Of a stretch of DNA of 64,000 bases, positions 26,455 through 35,241 are shown one piece after another. Made by a program: the position numbers and the translations under genes. How positions within the stretch are numbered: position 1 is the stretch's first letter; each line of letters opens with the position of its first letter. Source of the stretch: Deltaproteobacteria bacterium (lineage in GTDB: Bacteria; Myxococcota_A; Polyangia; Haliangiales; Haliangiaceae); NCBI GenBank assembly GCA_021413675.1, contig JAIOQA010000070.1:22095-86094 (forward strand), in the 5' to 3' direction. The notes beneath the pieces were generated by a model. The model was not told the DNA's origin and did no database searches. It saw nothing but the letters and a program-made list of their open reading frames with translations.

Positions 26455-27525
26455 TCAGCGATCTCCCGATGGCGGGTCGTGCGCGATCCCGCGCTCCTCG
26501 TCCGTGTCGCGCGCGGCCCACCACTGCGACAGCATCGGCCACAGTCGATCCGCCGCCCTGCGCGAGACGACCGCACCGACATGTCCGCCGGGCAGGCGCA
26601 GCAGATCGCGATCCGGGCTCGCGATGTGGTCGAGCAGCGCCGTGGCGCACGCATCGGGCACGATGTGATCCGCGCCGAAGCTGACGACCAGGGTCGGGCA
26701 GTCGATGTCGGCGAGGCGCGCGGGCCGGCCCGACATCGTCATCGTGCCGGCGCAGAGCTCGTTGCCGCGGTAGAGCCGGTCGATGTAGTCGCGGTAGCAC
26801 GCGCCGGGGAACGAGACGTTGTCGTTGCCCCAGCGCTCGGTCGCGAGGAACCCGTCGAGGAACTCGTCGTCCCAGGCGCGATCGAGGAGCGCCACCAGCT
26901 TGCTCGCGGTGAGGGTGGGCTTGAGCATCTGGAAGGAAGCCTGCATCAGGGGCCACGGCACGTTGCCGAAGGCCTCGACGATCGCGCCGACATCGAACGT
27001 GGGCGTGCGCGTCCAGGTCGCCATGATGCCGGCGCGCGCGAAGTCGATCGGCGCGGCCAGCGCGACCAGCGACGCGACGTGATCGGGACGCGCGGCGGTG
27101 TAGGTCGTGGCCAGCGTGCCGCCGAGGCAGTAGCCGAGCACGTGCGCGACGCCGTCCGGCGAGCGGCGCGCGACCTGGCGCACGGCGCGCCCGAGGTAGC
27201 GATCGCAGACGTCGTCCCACGTGAGGAAGCGATCCTCGGCGCCGGGCGTGCCCCAGTCGATGCAGTAGACGTCGTGGCCGCGCGCGACCAGCCACTCGAT
27301 CAGGCTGCGCCCCGGCTGCAGATCGAGGATGTACCAGCGGTTGATGAGCGACGGCACGAGCAGGATCGGCGTGCGAAAGCTCGGGGTCACGCCGGGCGCG
27401 CGGAAGCGCAGGAGCCGCCACTTGTTCTCGGCGAAGACCACGTCGTGCGGCGTCTGCCCGACCGGCGGCAGGCCGCGGCCGAGGCGACGCGCGAGCGCGC
27501 GGAGGCTATCGATCGGGCCCTTCAT
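26455..27525 (-). CDS. phaC: Class III PHA synthase PhaC, copy 1
   Basis: A 356-residue alpha/beta-hydrolase-fold polymerase. The lipase-like box is GYCLGG (131-136) with catalytic Cys133, plus Asp286 (GADHIVPD) and His315 (PGGHVGAVV). The Cys-Asp-His spacing (153 and 29) is what I recall for the class III enzyme of Allochromatium. LVPSLINRWYILDLQPGRSL and CIDWGTPG are family signatures. It polymerises (R)-3-hydroxyacyl-CoA into PHA in the cytoplasm and in class III needs PhaE. It is last of the six-gene minus-strand operon; 13 bases separate it from the acyl-CoA ligase. Confidence 0.93.
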   Translation of the reverse strand: MKGPIDSLRALARRLGRGLPPVGQTPHDVVFAENKWRLLRFRAPGVTPSFRTPILLVPSLINRWYILDLQPGRSLIEWLVARGHDVYCIDWGTPGAEDRFLTWDDVCDRYLGRAVRQVARRSPDGVAHVLGYCLGGTLATTYTAARPDHVASLVALAAPIDFARAGIMATWTRTPTFDVGAIVEAFGNVPWPLMQASFQMLKPTLTASKLVALLDRAWDDEFLDGFLATERWGNDNVSFPGACYRDYIDRLYRGNELCAGTMTMSGRPARLADIDCPTLVVSFGADHIVPDACATALLDHIASPDRDLLRLPGGHVGAVVSRRAADRLWPMLSQWWAARDTDEERGIAHDPPSGDR

Positions 27526-27538
27526 GATGCTGCGGCCG

Positions 27539-29185
27539 TCATGAATACAGCGCCTCGAAGCGCTCCCGATAGCGGCCGTAGATCGCCTTGCGCTTCATCT
27601 TGAGCGATGCGGTCAGGAGCCCGTTGTCGACGGTGACCGCGGCCGCGTCGTCGGCGATCCAGAACTTCTTGATGGTCTCGAACGACGCGAGCCCGGCGTT
27701 CACCGCGGCGACCGCGGCCGCGGCGACCGCGGTACGCTCGGCGGCCGGGAGGTCGGCGCTCATCCAGATGCCCGCGACCAGGTACGCGCGCGCGTCGCCG
27801 TAGACCACGACCCGCTCGATGCCCGGATGATCCGCGAACCGCGCCTCGATGTTGGCCGGCGGCACGTTCTTGCCCCCGGCGGTCACGAGGATGTCCTTCT
27901 TGCGATCGATGATCTGCAGGAAGCCGTCGTCGGTCCAGCGGCCGACGTCGCCGGTCGCGAACCAGCCATCGTCGGTGAACGCGGCGGCGGTGGCGGCGGG
28001 ATCCTTGTGGTAGCGGCGGAACACGCTCGGGCCGCGCGCGAGGATCTCGCCGTCGTCGGCGAGGCGCACCTCGACCGAGGGCAAGGGCTTGCCGACCGCG
28101 TCGAAGCGATAGTCGCCCGGCCGGTTGAGCGTGAGCGACGGCGAGGTCTCGGTCAGGCCGTAGCCCTCGATGATGACCAGGCCGGCGTCGCGCAGGAGCT
28201 CCTTGATCTCGACCTTGAGGCCCGCGCCACCCGACAGACAGAAGCGCAGGCGGCCGCCGGTGATCGCGGTCAGCGCGGCGCGCAGACTCGACGCGGGCGC
28301 GGCCGCGGCGATCGCCTTGGCGAGCTTCTCCCAGTAGGCAGGCACGCTCATGAACACCTGCGGCGCGACCTCGGGCAAGAGCGCGAGCGCCTCCGCCGGC
28401 GAGGTCATCCACGACTCCCAGCCGAGGGTGTTGCCCAGGCACAGCTCGCCGAAGCCGAAGATGTGGCTCATCGGCAGCCACAGCAGATCGCGATCGCCGG
28501 GCTCGAGCAGCGGCGCGTTGCACCGCAGCCAGTCGGCGGCGTTGGTGCCGACGTTGCGGTGCGACAGCGGCACGCCCTTGGGGTTACCCGAGGTGCCGCT
28601 GGTGTAGAGCATCAGGCCCGGCGCATCGAGATCGATCGCAGCCAGGCGCTCGTCGACGACGCGCGGGTCGGCCTGATCGATCGCGGCGGCGGTCTGGATC
28701 GCCGACCAGCGGGTGATCACCGGCGCGGTGTCGCTCGGCGCGGGGCCATCGGCATCGTCGAGCGCCGCGATGCGCTGGAGCTGCGGCAGGCGCGCGCGCA
28801 CCGACGCGGCCCGCGCGCGCTGGTCCCCGCCGACGAACAGCACGCGGGCCTCGGCGTGCTCGAGCACGTAGGCGAGCTGGTCGGCGGTCGACGCCGGGTA
28901 GACCGGGACCATCACGCCGCCCGCGGCCTGGATGCCGAGGGCCGCGGCCGCCCACGCCACCGAGTTGCCGGCGTAGACCGCGGCGACCTCGCCGGGCTGG
29001 AGGCCGCCGTCGACGAGCCAGCGCGCGACCGCGCGCAGCTGGGTCGCGAGCTCGCCCCACGTGACCGCGGTCCACGAACCGTCCGGGTTCCGGACGCGGA
29101 AGCGGGCGCGATCGCGGTGGGTCGCGAGCTTGGCGAGGACCGCGCGCGGCGCGGGCTCGATCGTGAGGAGCGACGAGACGTCCAT
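27539..29185 (-). CDS. Long-chain acyl-CoA ligase (AMP-binding)
   Basis: A 548-residue ANL-superfamily ligase. Motifs in order are [18 protein letters not shown] (P-loop), [44 protein letters not shown], and a C-terminal region with [19 protein letters not shown] that lies where the lid Lys is expected. It forms acyl-CoA from a free fatty (or hydroxy) acid, ATP and CoA. The start at 29185 has a near-perfect GGAGGT ribosome site 5 bases upstream. Between the PhaE-like and PhaC genes it would feed the synthase with CoA-activated substrates, or re-activate acids released by the upstream hydrolase (inference). Confidence 0.9.
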   Translation of the reverse strand: MDVSSLLTIEPAPRAVLAKLATHRDRARFRVRNPDGSWTAVTWGELATQLRAVARWLVDGGLQPGEVAAVYAGNSVAWAAAALGIQAAGGVMVPVYPASTADQLAYVLEHAEARVLFVGGDQRARAASVRARLPQLQRIAALDDADGPAPSDTAPVITRWSAIQTAAAIDQADPRVVDERLAAIDLDAPGLMLYTSGTSGNPKGVPLSHRNVGTNAADWLRCNAPLLEPGDRDLLWLPMSHIFGFGELCLGNTLGWESWMTSPAEALALLPEVAPQVFMSVPAYWEKLAKAIAAAAPASSLRAALTAITGGRLRFCLSGGAGLKVEIKELLRDAGLVIIEGYGLTETSPSLTLNRPGDYRFDAVGKPLPSVEVRLADDGEILARGPSVFRRYHKDPAATAAAFTDDGWFATGDVGRWTDDGFLQIIDRKKDILVTAGGKNVPPANIEARFADHPGIERVVVYGDARAYLVAGIWMSADLPAAERTAVAAAAVAAVNAGLASFETIKKFWIADDAAAVTVDNGLLTASLKMKRKAIYGRYRERFEALYS

Positions 29186-29202
29186 GGCGACCTCCGGTGG
29201 GG

Positions 29203-29511
29203 CTAACGGGCGGCCCGCGCGTCGGCGAGCTGCTCCTCGAGATCGAGCAGGCGGCTCTCGAGCTGGTTGAGCTTGTGGAGCGAGCGCTCCTGATCGCGGC
29301 GCGTCGGCAGGCCGACCGCCGACCACCAGGTCGCGATCGCGCGATCGGTCGCGGCCTTGGTCTTCATCGCGGCGGTGAGCATCGCGCCGGCAGGGCCGAG
29401 CACCGCGGGGTTGCTCATGACCTGCTCCATGTACGTGGCGGTGGCTTGCTCCCACGCGCCGAAGCTCTGCTTCCACAGGTGCCAGGGGTTCATCGGATTC
29501 GAGGCGGCCAT
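29203..29511 (-). CDS. Miniature PhaE-like/phasin-like protein
   Basis: Only 102 residues, cytoplasmic and helical. The N-terminal [20 protein letters not shown] and [12 protein letters not shown] segments and the C-terminal [18 protein letters not shown] coiled coil resemble the C-terminal part of the class III synthase subunit PhaE (PHA_synth_III_E), which is normally about 300 or more residues. AAGGAGA lies 6 bases before the ATG at 29511. Its place next to phaC and the ligase supports a PhaE-like role, perhaps as a minimal activator of PhaC. A simple phasin is the alternative. Confidence 0.7.
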   Translation of the reverse strand: MAASNPMNPWHLWKQSFGAWEQATATYMEQVMSNPAVLGPAGAMLTAAMKTKAATDRAIATWWSAVGLPTRRDQERSLHKLNQLESRLLDLEEQLADARAAR

Positions 29512-29535
29512 GGCGATTCTCCTTCGTGCGTGCGG

Positions 29536-30351
29536 CTAGAGCGAATAGCGCCGCAGGGACGCGGCGGTCGTGAAGTCGGGGTTGGCTTCGTCGGGGCGGC
29601 TCTCGGCGCGCGTGATCTCGCCGAAGCACTCGAACAGGAACTGCACCTGGCGCTTGCCGATCGAGGTGCCACCGGCGGCGGGCGCGCGGACGACGTGGGT
29701 GCGCACGCGCAGCACCGGCGAGAACCGCACGTACGGCAGGTCGAGGCGCCCGGTGCCGGTGACGTCGACGTCGTAGGTGTCGGTGCCGATGAACGGCAGG
29801 CCCTGCGCGGTGCCCGCGGTGATCTCGCCGACCTCGTGGTGCGCGTCACCGTCGACGATCGGGAAGCGCAGCACCGCGACCGGCGTGGCATATGGCAGGA
29901 GCGTCTTGCCGGCGGCGGGCGCGGCGTCGTGCGAGGCCAGGCCGTAGAGCCAGAGCGCGGTGTCGTCCTTGCGGTAGATGCCGTCGAGGCCGCCGCCGGC
30001 ATCGACGACGAACGCGGCGCCCGGGAAGCTCGACGCGTACCACTGCGCGTTGAGCGGCGCGGCCGCGACCGCGACGATCGGGTCGTTGCGCTCCTCGGAG
30101 AGATCCCAGCGGTGCGCGTCGGCGGCGCCGGTGCCGACCAGATCGACCGCGATGTCGGTCGACACCGCGTAGTCGACGGCGAGGTCGAGGGCGACCGGCA
30201 GCTCGGCGGCGGTGATCGCGCCGTCGCGATCGGGCACGCAGTCGAACACCGCGGGCGGCTCGATCGCGGCGGGCGGCGTGAGGTTGTCGCTGCACGCGCT
30301 GAACGCGAGGCTCGCGAGGCTCGCGGCGATGAAGTGGATCGCGGTGCGCAT
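29536..30351 (-). CDS. Lipoprotein A of PHA-operon envelope module (EF-like motif)
   Basis: A 271-residue lipoprotein (lipobox AFSAC, Cys20). Immediately after the signal comes [15 protein letters not shown], an EF-hand-like acidic loop. The rest is beta-rich, ending [14 protein letters not shown]... and [13 protein letters not shown]. The same beginning and ending (CxPxxDG...AELP; F.SECxG.I; EFTTATEVRR) occur in the lipoprotein encoded at 32927, so the two are diverged paralogues flanking the hydrolase-barrel gene. Its ATG overlaps the previous stop by one base (TGATG). A substrate-binding or barrel-partner role is inference. Confidence 0.7.
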   Translation of the reverse strand: MRTAIHFIAASLASLAFSACSDNLTPPAAIEPPAVFDCVPDRDGAITAAELPVALDLAVDYAVSTDIAVDLVGTGAADAHRWDLSEERNDPIVAVAAAPLNAQWYASSFPGAAFVVDAGGGLDGIYRKDDTALWLYGLASHDAAPAAGKTLLPYATPVAVLRFPIVDGDAHHEVGEITAGTAQGLPFIGTDTYDVDVTGTGRLDLPYVRFSPVLRVRTHVVRAPAAGGTSIGKRQVQFLFECFGEITRAESRPDEANPDFTTAASLRRYSL

Positions 30352-32930
30352 CAGAAGTGGTACCCGAGGCGCAGGCGCAGGGCCTGGGCCGGCTTGGCAG
30401 CGAGCGCGGTCGCGTCGAACGCCGCGCCGGGCAGCAGGAGCGCGTAGTCGAGGGCGATCGAGAAGCCGTCGAGGCTGAGCCAGCGCAGCGACGGATCGAT
30501 CTCGACGCCGAGGCCGCGCGCGCCGCTCGGCGTGGACGCGGCCTCGACCGCCCACGATGCGATCAGCGCGGCGCCGAGCTCGAGGCGCCCGGGCCCGATC
30601 TCGCCGAGGATGACGTCGGCGTGCGGGCGGAGGTACGCGGCATCGGTGATCGTGCCGATGATCTCGCGGAACAGGATCTGATCGATGTGGAAGTCGGGGT
30701 GGAAGCGGAAGTTGTCAACGGTGGTATCGCTCGGCAGATCGGCCTGCGCGCCGTCGAGCGATCCGGCCGGCGACGCCGGCTGACCGGGCGTGGGGAACGC
30801 GCCGAACCCGGGCGCGTCGTCGCCGCTCGCGAAGCCGGCGTCCGCGCCGACGCGCAGGTTGCCGAGCAGGAACGCCGACTGCAGCGCGAAGCCGAGCTGG
30901 TCGGAGGTCGCCGGCTGGGTGAGCTCGACACCCGGGATGAGCGAGGGCTGACCGACGCGCGCGTGGGCGTAGTCGAGCTCGGCCTCGATGCGCAGGCGCG
31001 GCCCGGTGATGCGCAGCCACGCGCCGGTGGTGGTGGCGGAGAAGTCGCGCGCGACCAGCGCGTCGGGCGTGATCGGCTGCGGCGTCGCGGTCGGCAGGTA
31101 GTCGGCGGGGACATCCTTGGCCTGCCAGCGATGCGAGACGTAGGCGCCGTACTCGGCGGTCGCGATGCCCGCGGCGGTGCGGCGCGCGACGCTCGCCGGT
31201 ACCCGCGCGCTGAGCAGCGCGGCGGTGACCGACGCCACGTCATCGGACGGCGCGATGTCGAGGATGCGGGCGTCGTCCTTGCGGCGGGTGAACGGGCCCG
31301 ACGACGAGAAGTCGTAGGCGAGCGCGATGAGGTGACCGGCGAGCGGCGACACCAGCGCGATCCGATCGGCGGCGTCGCCGCCATCGCAATCGTCGCAGTC
31401 GCCGCCGTTGGCCACGATGCCGAGGCCCCAGTGCGCGCCCATGCGGCCGGCGGCGAGCACGCCGATCGGCGTGAGCACCTCGCCCCACGCGCGCTTGATC
31501 GCGATCGCGGTGAACGGCCGCTGGCCCGGCGAGGCGGCCGGCGTCGGGGCGCGGCCGGTGCCGACCTCGGGCGTCGAGCCCAGGCCGACGTTGTCGAGCC
31601 AGTCGATGCGGGTCTTGATCGCGACGCCGGTGCCGCGCGCGTAGATCGCGAGATCGGTGCGCAGGCGCAGATCGCCGCCGTCGAGCAGCTGGCCACCGTC
31701 GAGCGGGACCGGGAACAGTGGCTGGCCGCTGGCGTCGGGGCCGCGATCGAGATCGAGGTTGTAGAGCGCCTCGCTGCGCACGCGCAGCGCGCCGCGCAGA
31801 TCGAGCTCGGTGCGGGCGCGCGGCGCCGCGAACTTGCGCGGGGTCAGCTCGGCGCCGAGCGCCGCGAGATCGGCGCCCGGGCCGTACTCCCACGGCGACG
31901 GCGCGGCGAGCGGCGCGATCACCGGCGGCGGGACCTCAGCAAAATGCGGCGCGGGCGCGCGCGGTGCGGCCGGCTCGTCGGCGTCGGGCGCGGCGTCGCC
32001 GGGGGTGTCGCTCGCGGTCGCGTCCTCGCTCGTGGTGGTGAGGTCGCGCGCCAGGAACCGCACCAGATCGCGGGTCGAGGGGTTGCGGGCCTCGACCATC
32101 GGGATGTGGCCGCACGCCGGATAGACCTTCAGCTCGGCGTCCGGCAGCTCCGACGCGAGCCGCTGGCCGAAGCGCAGCGGCGTGACCTGATCGTCGTCGC
32201 CCCAGAGCAGCAGCACCGGGCGATCGATCGAGGGGTAGCGCGCGACCTGCGCCGCGAAGTGATGACCGCGCGCGGTGGCGAGCGCGGCCGCGACCGTGCC
32301 CGGGCGATCCATCTCGCCGATCACGTGATCGACGCGAGCCTGGGTGATCCAGCGCTCGTCGTGATAGGCGAGCGGCACGCGCTCGTCGATGCGCTGCTTG
32401 TAGTAGAGCGAGAACAGGGCCTCGCCCGCGGCGGTCTGGGCCCAGCGGAAGAAGCTCGGGACCTGCTCGTCGTAGACGTAGGCCGAGTACAGCGCGATGC
32501 GGCGCACCCGCCGCGGCGACTCGAGCGCCATCGCGAGGACCACCGACGAGCCCCACGAGTGCCCGACCAGCGCGGCATCGCCGACGCCGAGGTGATCGAG
32601 GACATCCCAGACGAGGTGCGCCTGGGCCTTGGGCGAGTAATCGCCGGGCGGCCGCGAGGTCCAGCCGAAGCCCTTGAGATCGATCGCGATCACCTTGTGG
32701 CGCTGCGCGATGACCTCGGCGACGCCGTTCCAGCTGTCGAGCGAGGCGCCGTAGCCGTGGATCAGCACGACCGTCGGGCCCTCGCCCAGCACGCGGTAGT
32801 GCACGTGCACGCCCTGCACGTCGACGAAGGTCGCGTCGGCGGGCGCGCCAGGCAGCGGCCCGGCGTGGAACTTCGCGCAACCGACGAGCGCGGTCAGCGC
32901 GAGGGCCGCGAGCGCGCGGGCATGGCTCAC
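30351..32930 (-). CDS. Lipoprotein alpha/beta-hydrolase fused to outer-membrane barrel
   Basis: An 859-residue fusion. Lipobox ALVGC (Cys18); alpha/beta-hydrolase domain about 25-300 with oxyanion HGYG (59-62), nucleophile Ser125 in GHSWG, Asp247 (GDDDQVTP) and His275 (CGHIPM). An Ala/Pro/Asp-rich linker (about 298-370) leads to a long strand-rich region (about 370-859). That region has GRMGAHWGLGIVANGGDC and DGGDAADR, which I associate with the myxobacterial TIGR04551 barrel family (from memory), and ends LRLRLGYHF, a typical outer-membrane beta-signal with terminal Phe. The frame is continuous with no internal start. The GTG start at 32930 overlaps the upstream stop (GTGA). It probably hydrolyses esters at the surface and may pass products through the barrel. 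Confidence 0.82.
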   Translation of the reverse strand: MSHARALAALALTALVGCAKFHAGPLPGAPADATFVDVQGVHVHYRVLGEGPTVVLIHGYGASLDSWNGVAEVIAQRHKVIAIDLKGFGWTSRPPGDYSPKAQAHLVWDVLDHLGVGDAALVGHSWGSSVVLAMALESPRRVRRIALYSAYVYDEQVPSFFRWAQTAAGEALFSLYYKQRIDERVPLAYHDERWITQARVDHVIGEMDRPGTVAAALATARGHHFAAQVARYPSIDRPVLLLWGDDDQVTPLRFGQRLASELPDAELKVYPACGHIPMVEARNPSTRDLVRFLARDLTTTSEDATASDTPGDAAPDADEPAAPRAPAPHFAEVPPPVIAPLAAPSPWEYGPGADLAALGAELTPRKFAAPRARTELDLRGALRVRSEALYNLDLDRGPDASGQPLFPVPLDGGQLLDGGDLRLRTDLAIYARGTGVAIKTRIDWLDNVGLGSTPEVGTGRAPTPAASPGQRPFTAIAIKRAWGEVLTPIGVLAAGRMGAHWGLGIVANGGDCDDCDGGDAADRIALVSPLAGHLIALAYDFSSSGPFTRRKDDARILDIAPSDDVASVTAALLSARVPASVARRTAAGIATAEYGAYVSHRWQAKDVPADYLPTATPQPITPDALVARDFSATTTGAWLRITGPRLRIEAELDYAHARVGQPSLIPGVELTQPATSDQLGFALQSAFLLGNLRVGADAGFASGDDAPGFGAFPTPGQPASPAGSLDGAQADLPSDTTVDNFRFHPDFHIDQILFREIIGTITDAAYLRPHADVILGEIGPGRLELGAALIASWAVEAASTPSGARGLGVEIDPSLRWLSLDGFSIALDYALLLPGAAFDATALAAKPAQALRLRLGYHF

Positions 32931-33874
32931 GGCGCCAGCCTCCGGACCTCGGTCGCGGTCGTGAACTCCGCGCCGGTCTCGTAGTTCTGCGAGACGATCG
33001 TGCCGACCGGGCCGTAGCACTCGGAGACGAACGAGAACGTGCGGCTGGTGGTGATCGCCGCGCCGACGGTGCGGGTGAGATCGATCGCGACGCGCACCAC
33101 CGGGAAGTCGCCGTAGGGCGTGCCGAGCGTACCGACCGCGTCGACCCGCGACGCATACTTCTCGCTGTAGAAGCTCGTGATGCCGCTGGCCAGCCCGGTG
33201 ACGGTGCTGGTCGTGGTCCAGGTCGCGTCGGCGGCCATCGGCAGCGGCAGGATCGTGACCGGCGGGTCGTAGGTGAGCTCGGTGCGGGTCACGCCGGCGT
33301 CGGGCGAGACCACGCCGAGCAGGCGCAGGCCGGTGCCGTCGAGCTGGAACACGCCGAGCAAGGTCGAGCTCGCCGACAGCGTGGTCGCGTAGCTCGCGGT
33401 CGGGAATGTGGTCGCCCACCAGGTCCCGGTCGGGGAGAGCAGCGTCGTGACCTTGTCCGCGTCGCCGGGGATCGCGGTGGCCAGATCCCAGGCGCGCTGT
33501 CCGCTGCCGGCCTGCGTGCCGGCGGTGTCGACGGTGACGCCGGTGGTGCTGGTGACGACCTTGTACGTCGCCGTCCGGCCGGGCGCGAGCGGCAGCTCGG
33601 CGCGCTGCAGGATGCCGTCGTGGTTGGGCGTGCAGGTCGCGGTCGACGCATCGGCGCCGGGCGCGCCGTCACCGGTGGGCGCGGCATCCGGGCCCTCGGG
33701 CGCACAGGTGCCATCGGCGCGGCAAAAGTGCGAGGCGCAGTCGTCATCGATCGCGCAGCGATCGGCGCTCGACCCGGCGCAGCCCGCGACCAGGCCCGCC
33801 GCGATCGCCGCGATCGCGGCGCCGCGGGTCCTACCGTGCAGTGCAACAACGAGGCGCCGGGCGAGGTGGGTCAT
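32927..33874 (-). CDS. Lipoprotein B of PHA-operon envelope module, Cys-rich
   Basis: A 315-residue lipoprotein (lipobox LVAGC, Cys32) and first gene of the operon. Residues 40-60 hold the CAIDDDCASHFCRADGTC knot seen in many myxobacterial secreted proteins. An EF-like CTPNHDGILQRAELP follows, then a beta-rich body ending FVSECYGPVG and EFTTATEVRRLAP, related to lipoprotein A. The ATG at 33874 follows a strong promoter (TTGACA-N17-TAGGGT) by about 20 bases; the ribosome site is weak (GGAT). The Asp/His positions in the EF-like loop suggest Ca binding. Confidence 0.72.
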   Translation of the reverse strand: MTHLARRLVVALHGRTRGAAIAAIAAGLVAGCAGSSADRCAIDDDCASHFCRADGTCAPEGPDAAPTGDGAPGADASTATCTPNHDGILQRAELPLAPGRTATYKVVTSTTGVTVDTAGTQAGSGQRAWDLATAIPGDADKVTTLLSPTGTWWATTFPTASYATTLSASSTLLGVFQLDGTGLRLLGVVSPDAGVTRTELTYDPPVTILPLPMAADATWTTTSTVTGLASGITSFYSEKYASRVDAVGTLGTPYGDFPVVRVAIDLTRTVGAAITTSRTFSFVSECYGPVGTIVSQNYETGAEFTTATEVRRLAP

Positions 33875-33899
33875 GGTGGGATCCGTTCGAGCCGCGCTC

Positions 33900-33928
33900 A
33901 CCCTAGAGAACCACCAGGGCGCTGTCAA
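33900..33928 (-). promoter_or_regulatory. Strong sigma70-like promoter of the six-gene PHA operon
   Basis: On the minus strand, -35 TTGACA (33923-33928), a 17-base spacer and -10 TAGGGT (33900-33905). The TTGCACCGCAA operator sits 9 bases upstream of the -35 box. The predicted leader before the ATG at 33874 is about 20 bases. Confidence 0.75.
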
Positions 33929-33937
33929 CTCGATATT

Positions 33938-33948
33938 TTGCGGTGCAA
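33938..33948. promoter_or_regulatory. PhaR-type operator A (TTGC-N3-GCAA) in divergent promoter
   Basis: TTGCGGTGCAA on the plus strand, TTGCACCGCAA on the minus. It lies 9 bases upstream of the operon -35 box on one side and 12 bases upstream of the phaR -35 box on the other. AT-rich flanks (ATATT/ACATT) are shared with sites B and C. Binding by PhaR is inferred from location and the known TGC/GCA-type preference of PhaR proteins. Confidence 0.65.
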
Positions 33949-33960
33949 CATTTTCGGCGC

Positions 33961-33989
33961 TTGTGCGCCACCGCGCCGCAGCGTAGCGT
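33961..33989 (+). promoter_or_regulatory. phaR promoter, leaderless
   Basis: -35 TTGTGC (33961-33966), 17-base spacer, -10 TAGCGT (33984-33989), then 7 bases to the GTG start at 33997. Transcription would begin at or beside the start codon. Confidence 0.6.
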
Positions 33990-33996
33990 CTCCGCC

Positions 33997-34692
33997 GTGC
34001 CCCCGGTCCTGATCAAGAAGTACGGCAACCGCCGCCTGTACGACACCGGCGAGAGCCGCTACCTGACGCTCGACGAGCTCGCCGCCAAGATCCGCAGCGG
34101 TCACGACGTCCGGGTCATCGATGCCAAGACCAACGACGATCTGACCCAGGCGACCCTGGCCCAGATGATCCTCGAGAGCGGCACCGCCGCGCGGGTGCTG
34201 CCGGTCGGGCTGCTCATGCAGCTGATCCGCCTCGGCGACGATGCCCTCGGCGAGTTCTTCAGCCGCTACGTCAGCGCGGCGCTCGACCTGTACCTCCAGG
34301 GCAAGCGCGGCGTGCAGCAGCTCGCGGCGTACAACCCGATCGCGCAGCTGCCGATCAACGCCACCGACGCGCTCGCGCGGATGTTCATGGGGGGCATGGG
34401 CGGCATGGGCGGCGGCTTCCCCAACCCGTTCGCGGGCGGGTTCCCGCCGCAGGGCTACGGGCCCGCCTATGCTGCAGCGCCGCAATACGCGCGAGATGCA
34501 GGGCCGCCGCCGCCGCCGCCCGATGTCGACGAGCCCGACGCGGACGACGACGCGCCCCCCGACACGCGGCCCGACGCGCGCGACGAGATGGCCACGATGC
34601 GGCGCGAGCTCGACGAGCTCAAGCGCGCGATGCGCGGCGACGCGGGCGGTCTGGGCAAGCCCGGCGCCAAGCGCAAGCCGAAGAAGTCGTAG
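33997..34692 (+). CDS. phaR: PHA synthesis regulator PhaR
   Basis: A 231-residue regulator. Residues 1-62 are the PhaR DNA-binding domain (VLIKKYGNRRLYDTGESRYL, then RVIDAKTNDDLTQATLAQMI). Residues about 65-110 form the PHB-binding helical domain (LMQLIRLGDDALGEFFSRYV). The C-terminal half is extended: a Met/Gly-rich segment, a run of Pro and Asp, and a final helix rich in Lys. PhaR binds both PHA granules and phasin promoters, releasing DNA when polymer is present. The GTG at 33997 is chosen: the GTG at 33943 lies inside the operator, upstream of the promoter. Confidence 0.93.
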   Translation: MPPVLIKKYGNRRLYDTGESRYLTLDELAAKIRSGHDVRVIDAKTNDDLTQATLAQMILESGTAARVLPVGLLMQLIRLGDDALGEFFSRYVSAALDLYLQGKRGVQQLAAYNPIAQLPINATDALARMFMGGMGGMGGGFPNPFAGGFPPQGYGPAYAAAPQYARDAGPPPPPPDVDEPDADDDAPPDTRPDARDEMATMRRELDELKRAMRGDAGGLGKPGAKRKPKKS

Positions 34693-34713
34693 CCCGCCCG
34701 GCGCGGGGTTCCC

Positions 34714-35241
34714 TCAGGGGTTCCGGAGGGTCGCGAAGGCCGCGCCGTCGAGCCACGCGCGGAGCATGTCGGCGTGCGCGCGCATGGCCGCGGGGTCGCC
34801 CTCACCGCTGACGAGCAGCACGTGCTCGTCGACGACCGTCACCCGCTCGCGCTTCTCGATGTCGCCGAACCGGGGATGGACGAAGCGATAGTCCGCCTCG
34901 CACCACCGGCGATCGGCGACGACGAGCTCGCGCACGTCGACCACCGTGACCGACGCGAACACCTTCGCGTAGAACACCGGATAGATCTCGGCCAGCAGCT
35001 CCTCGGGCGCACAGACGTCGTCGAGGGCGACCGTGTAGTCCTTGGCGATCGCGAAGAAAAACTCGCCGTCGCCGGTGCGCCGGCACTTGATCGCGCTGAC
35101 GCGCTGGCCGCCCGCATCCGCGATCTGCGCGTCGACCGCCCAGCCAGGTCCTTCGGGGAGCAGGACCGTGACCATCCCATCGCTCGTCGCGTGTTGCATC
35201 GCGGTCAAGTCTAGTGCACCAAACGGGGTGGTTGTGGTCAC
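34714..35241 (-). CDS. Conserved hypothetical cytoplasmic protein
   Basis: A 175-residue protein with no signal peptide. The start region reads TTTTPFGALDLTAMQHATSD, then alpha/beta stretches (GMVTVLLPEGPGWAVDAQIA, FFFAIAKDYTVALDDVCAPE, ASVTVVDVRELVVADRRWCE), ending in a helix DMLRAWLDGAAFATL. It may belong to a DUF1795/PsbP-like alpha+beta fold; not certain. The GTG at 35241 overlaps the stop of the symporter gene (GTGA), so coupling is likely. The alternative ATG at 35199 has TAGACT (35208-35213, minus strand) 8 bases upstream, so an internal leaderless start is possible. Confidence 0.6.
   Translation of the reverse strand: MTTTTPFGALDLTAMQHATSDGMVTVLLPEGPGWAVDAQIADAGGQRVSAIKCRRTGDGEFFFAIAKDYTVALDDVCAPEELLAEIYPVFYAKVFASVTVVDVRELVVADRRWCEADYRFVHPRFGDIEKRERVTVVDEHVLLVSGEGDPAAMRAHADMLRAWLDGAAFATLRNP

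Noticed and set aside
33943..33945. Upstream GTG as phaR start
   Set aside because: It lies within operator A and upstream of the phaR promoter; the conserved PhaR N-terminus begins just after the GTG at 33997.
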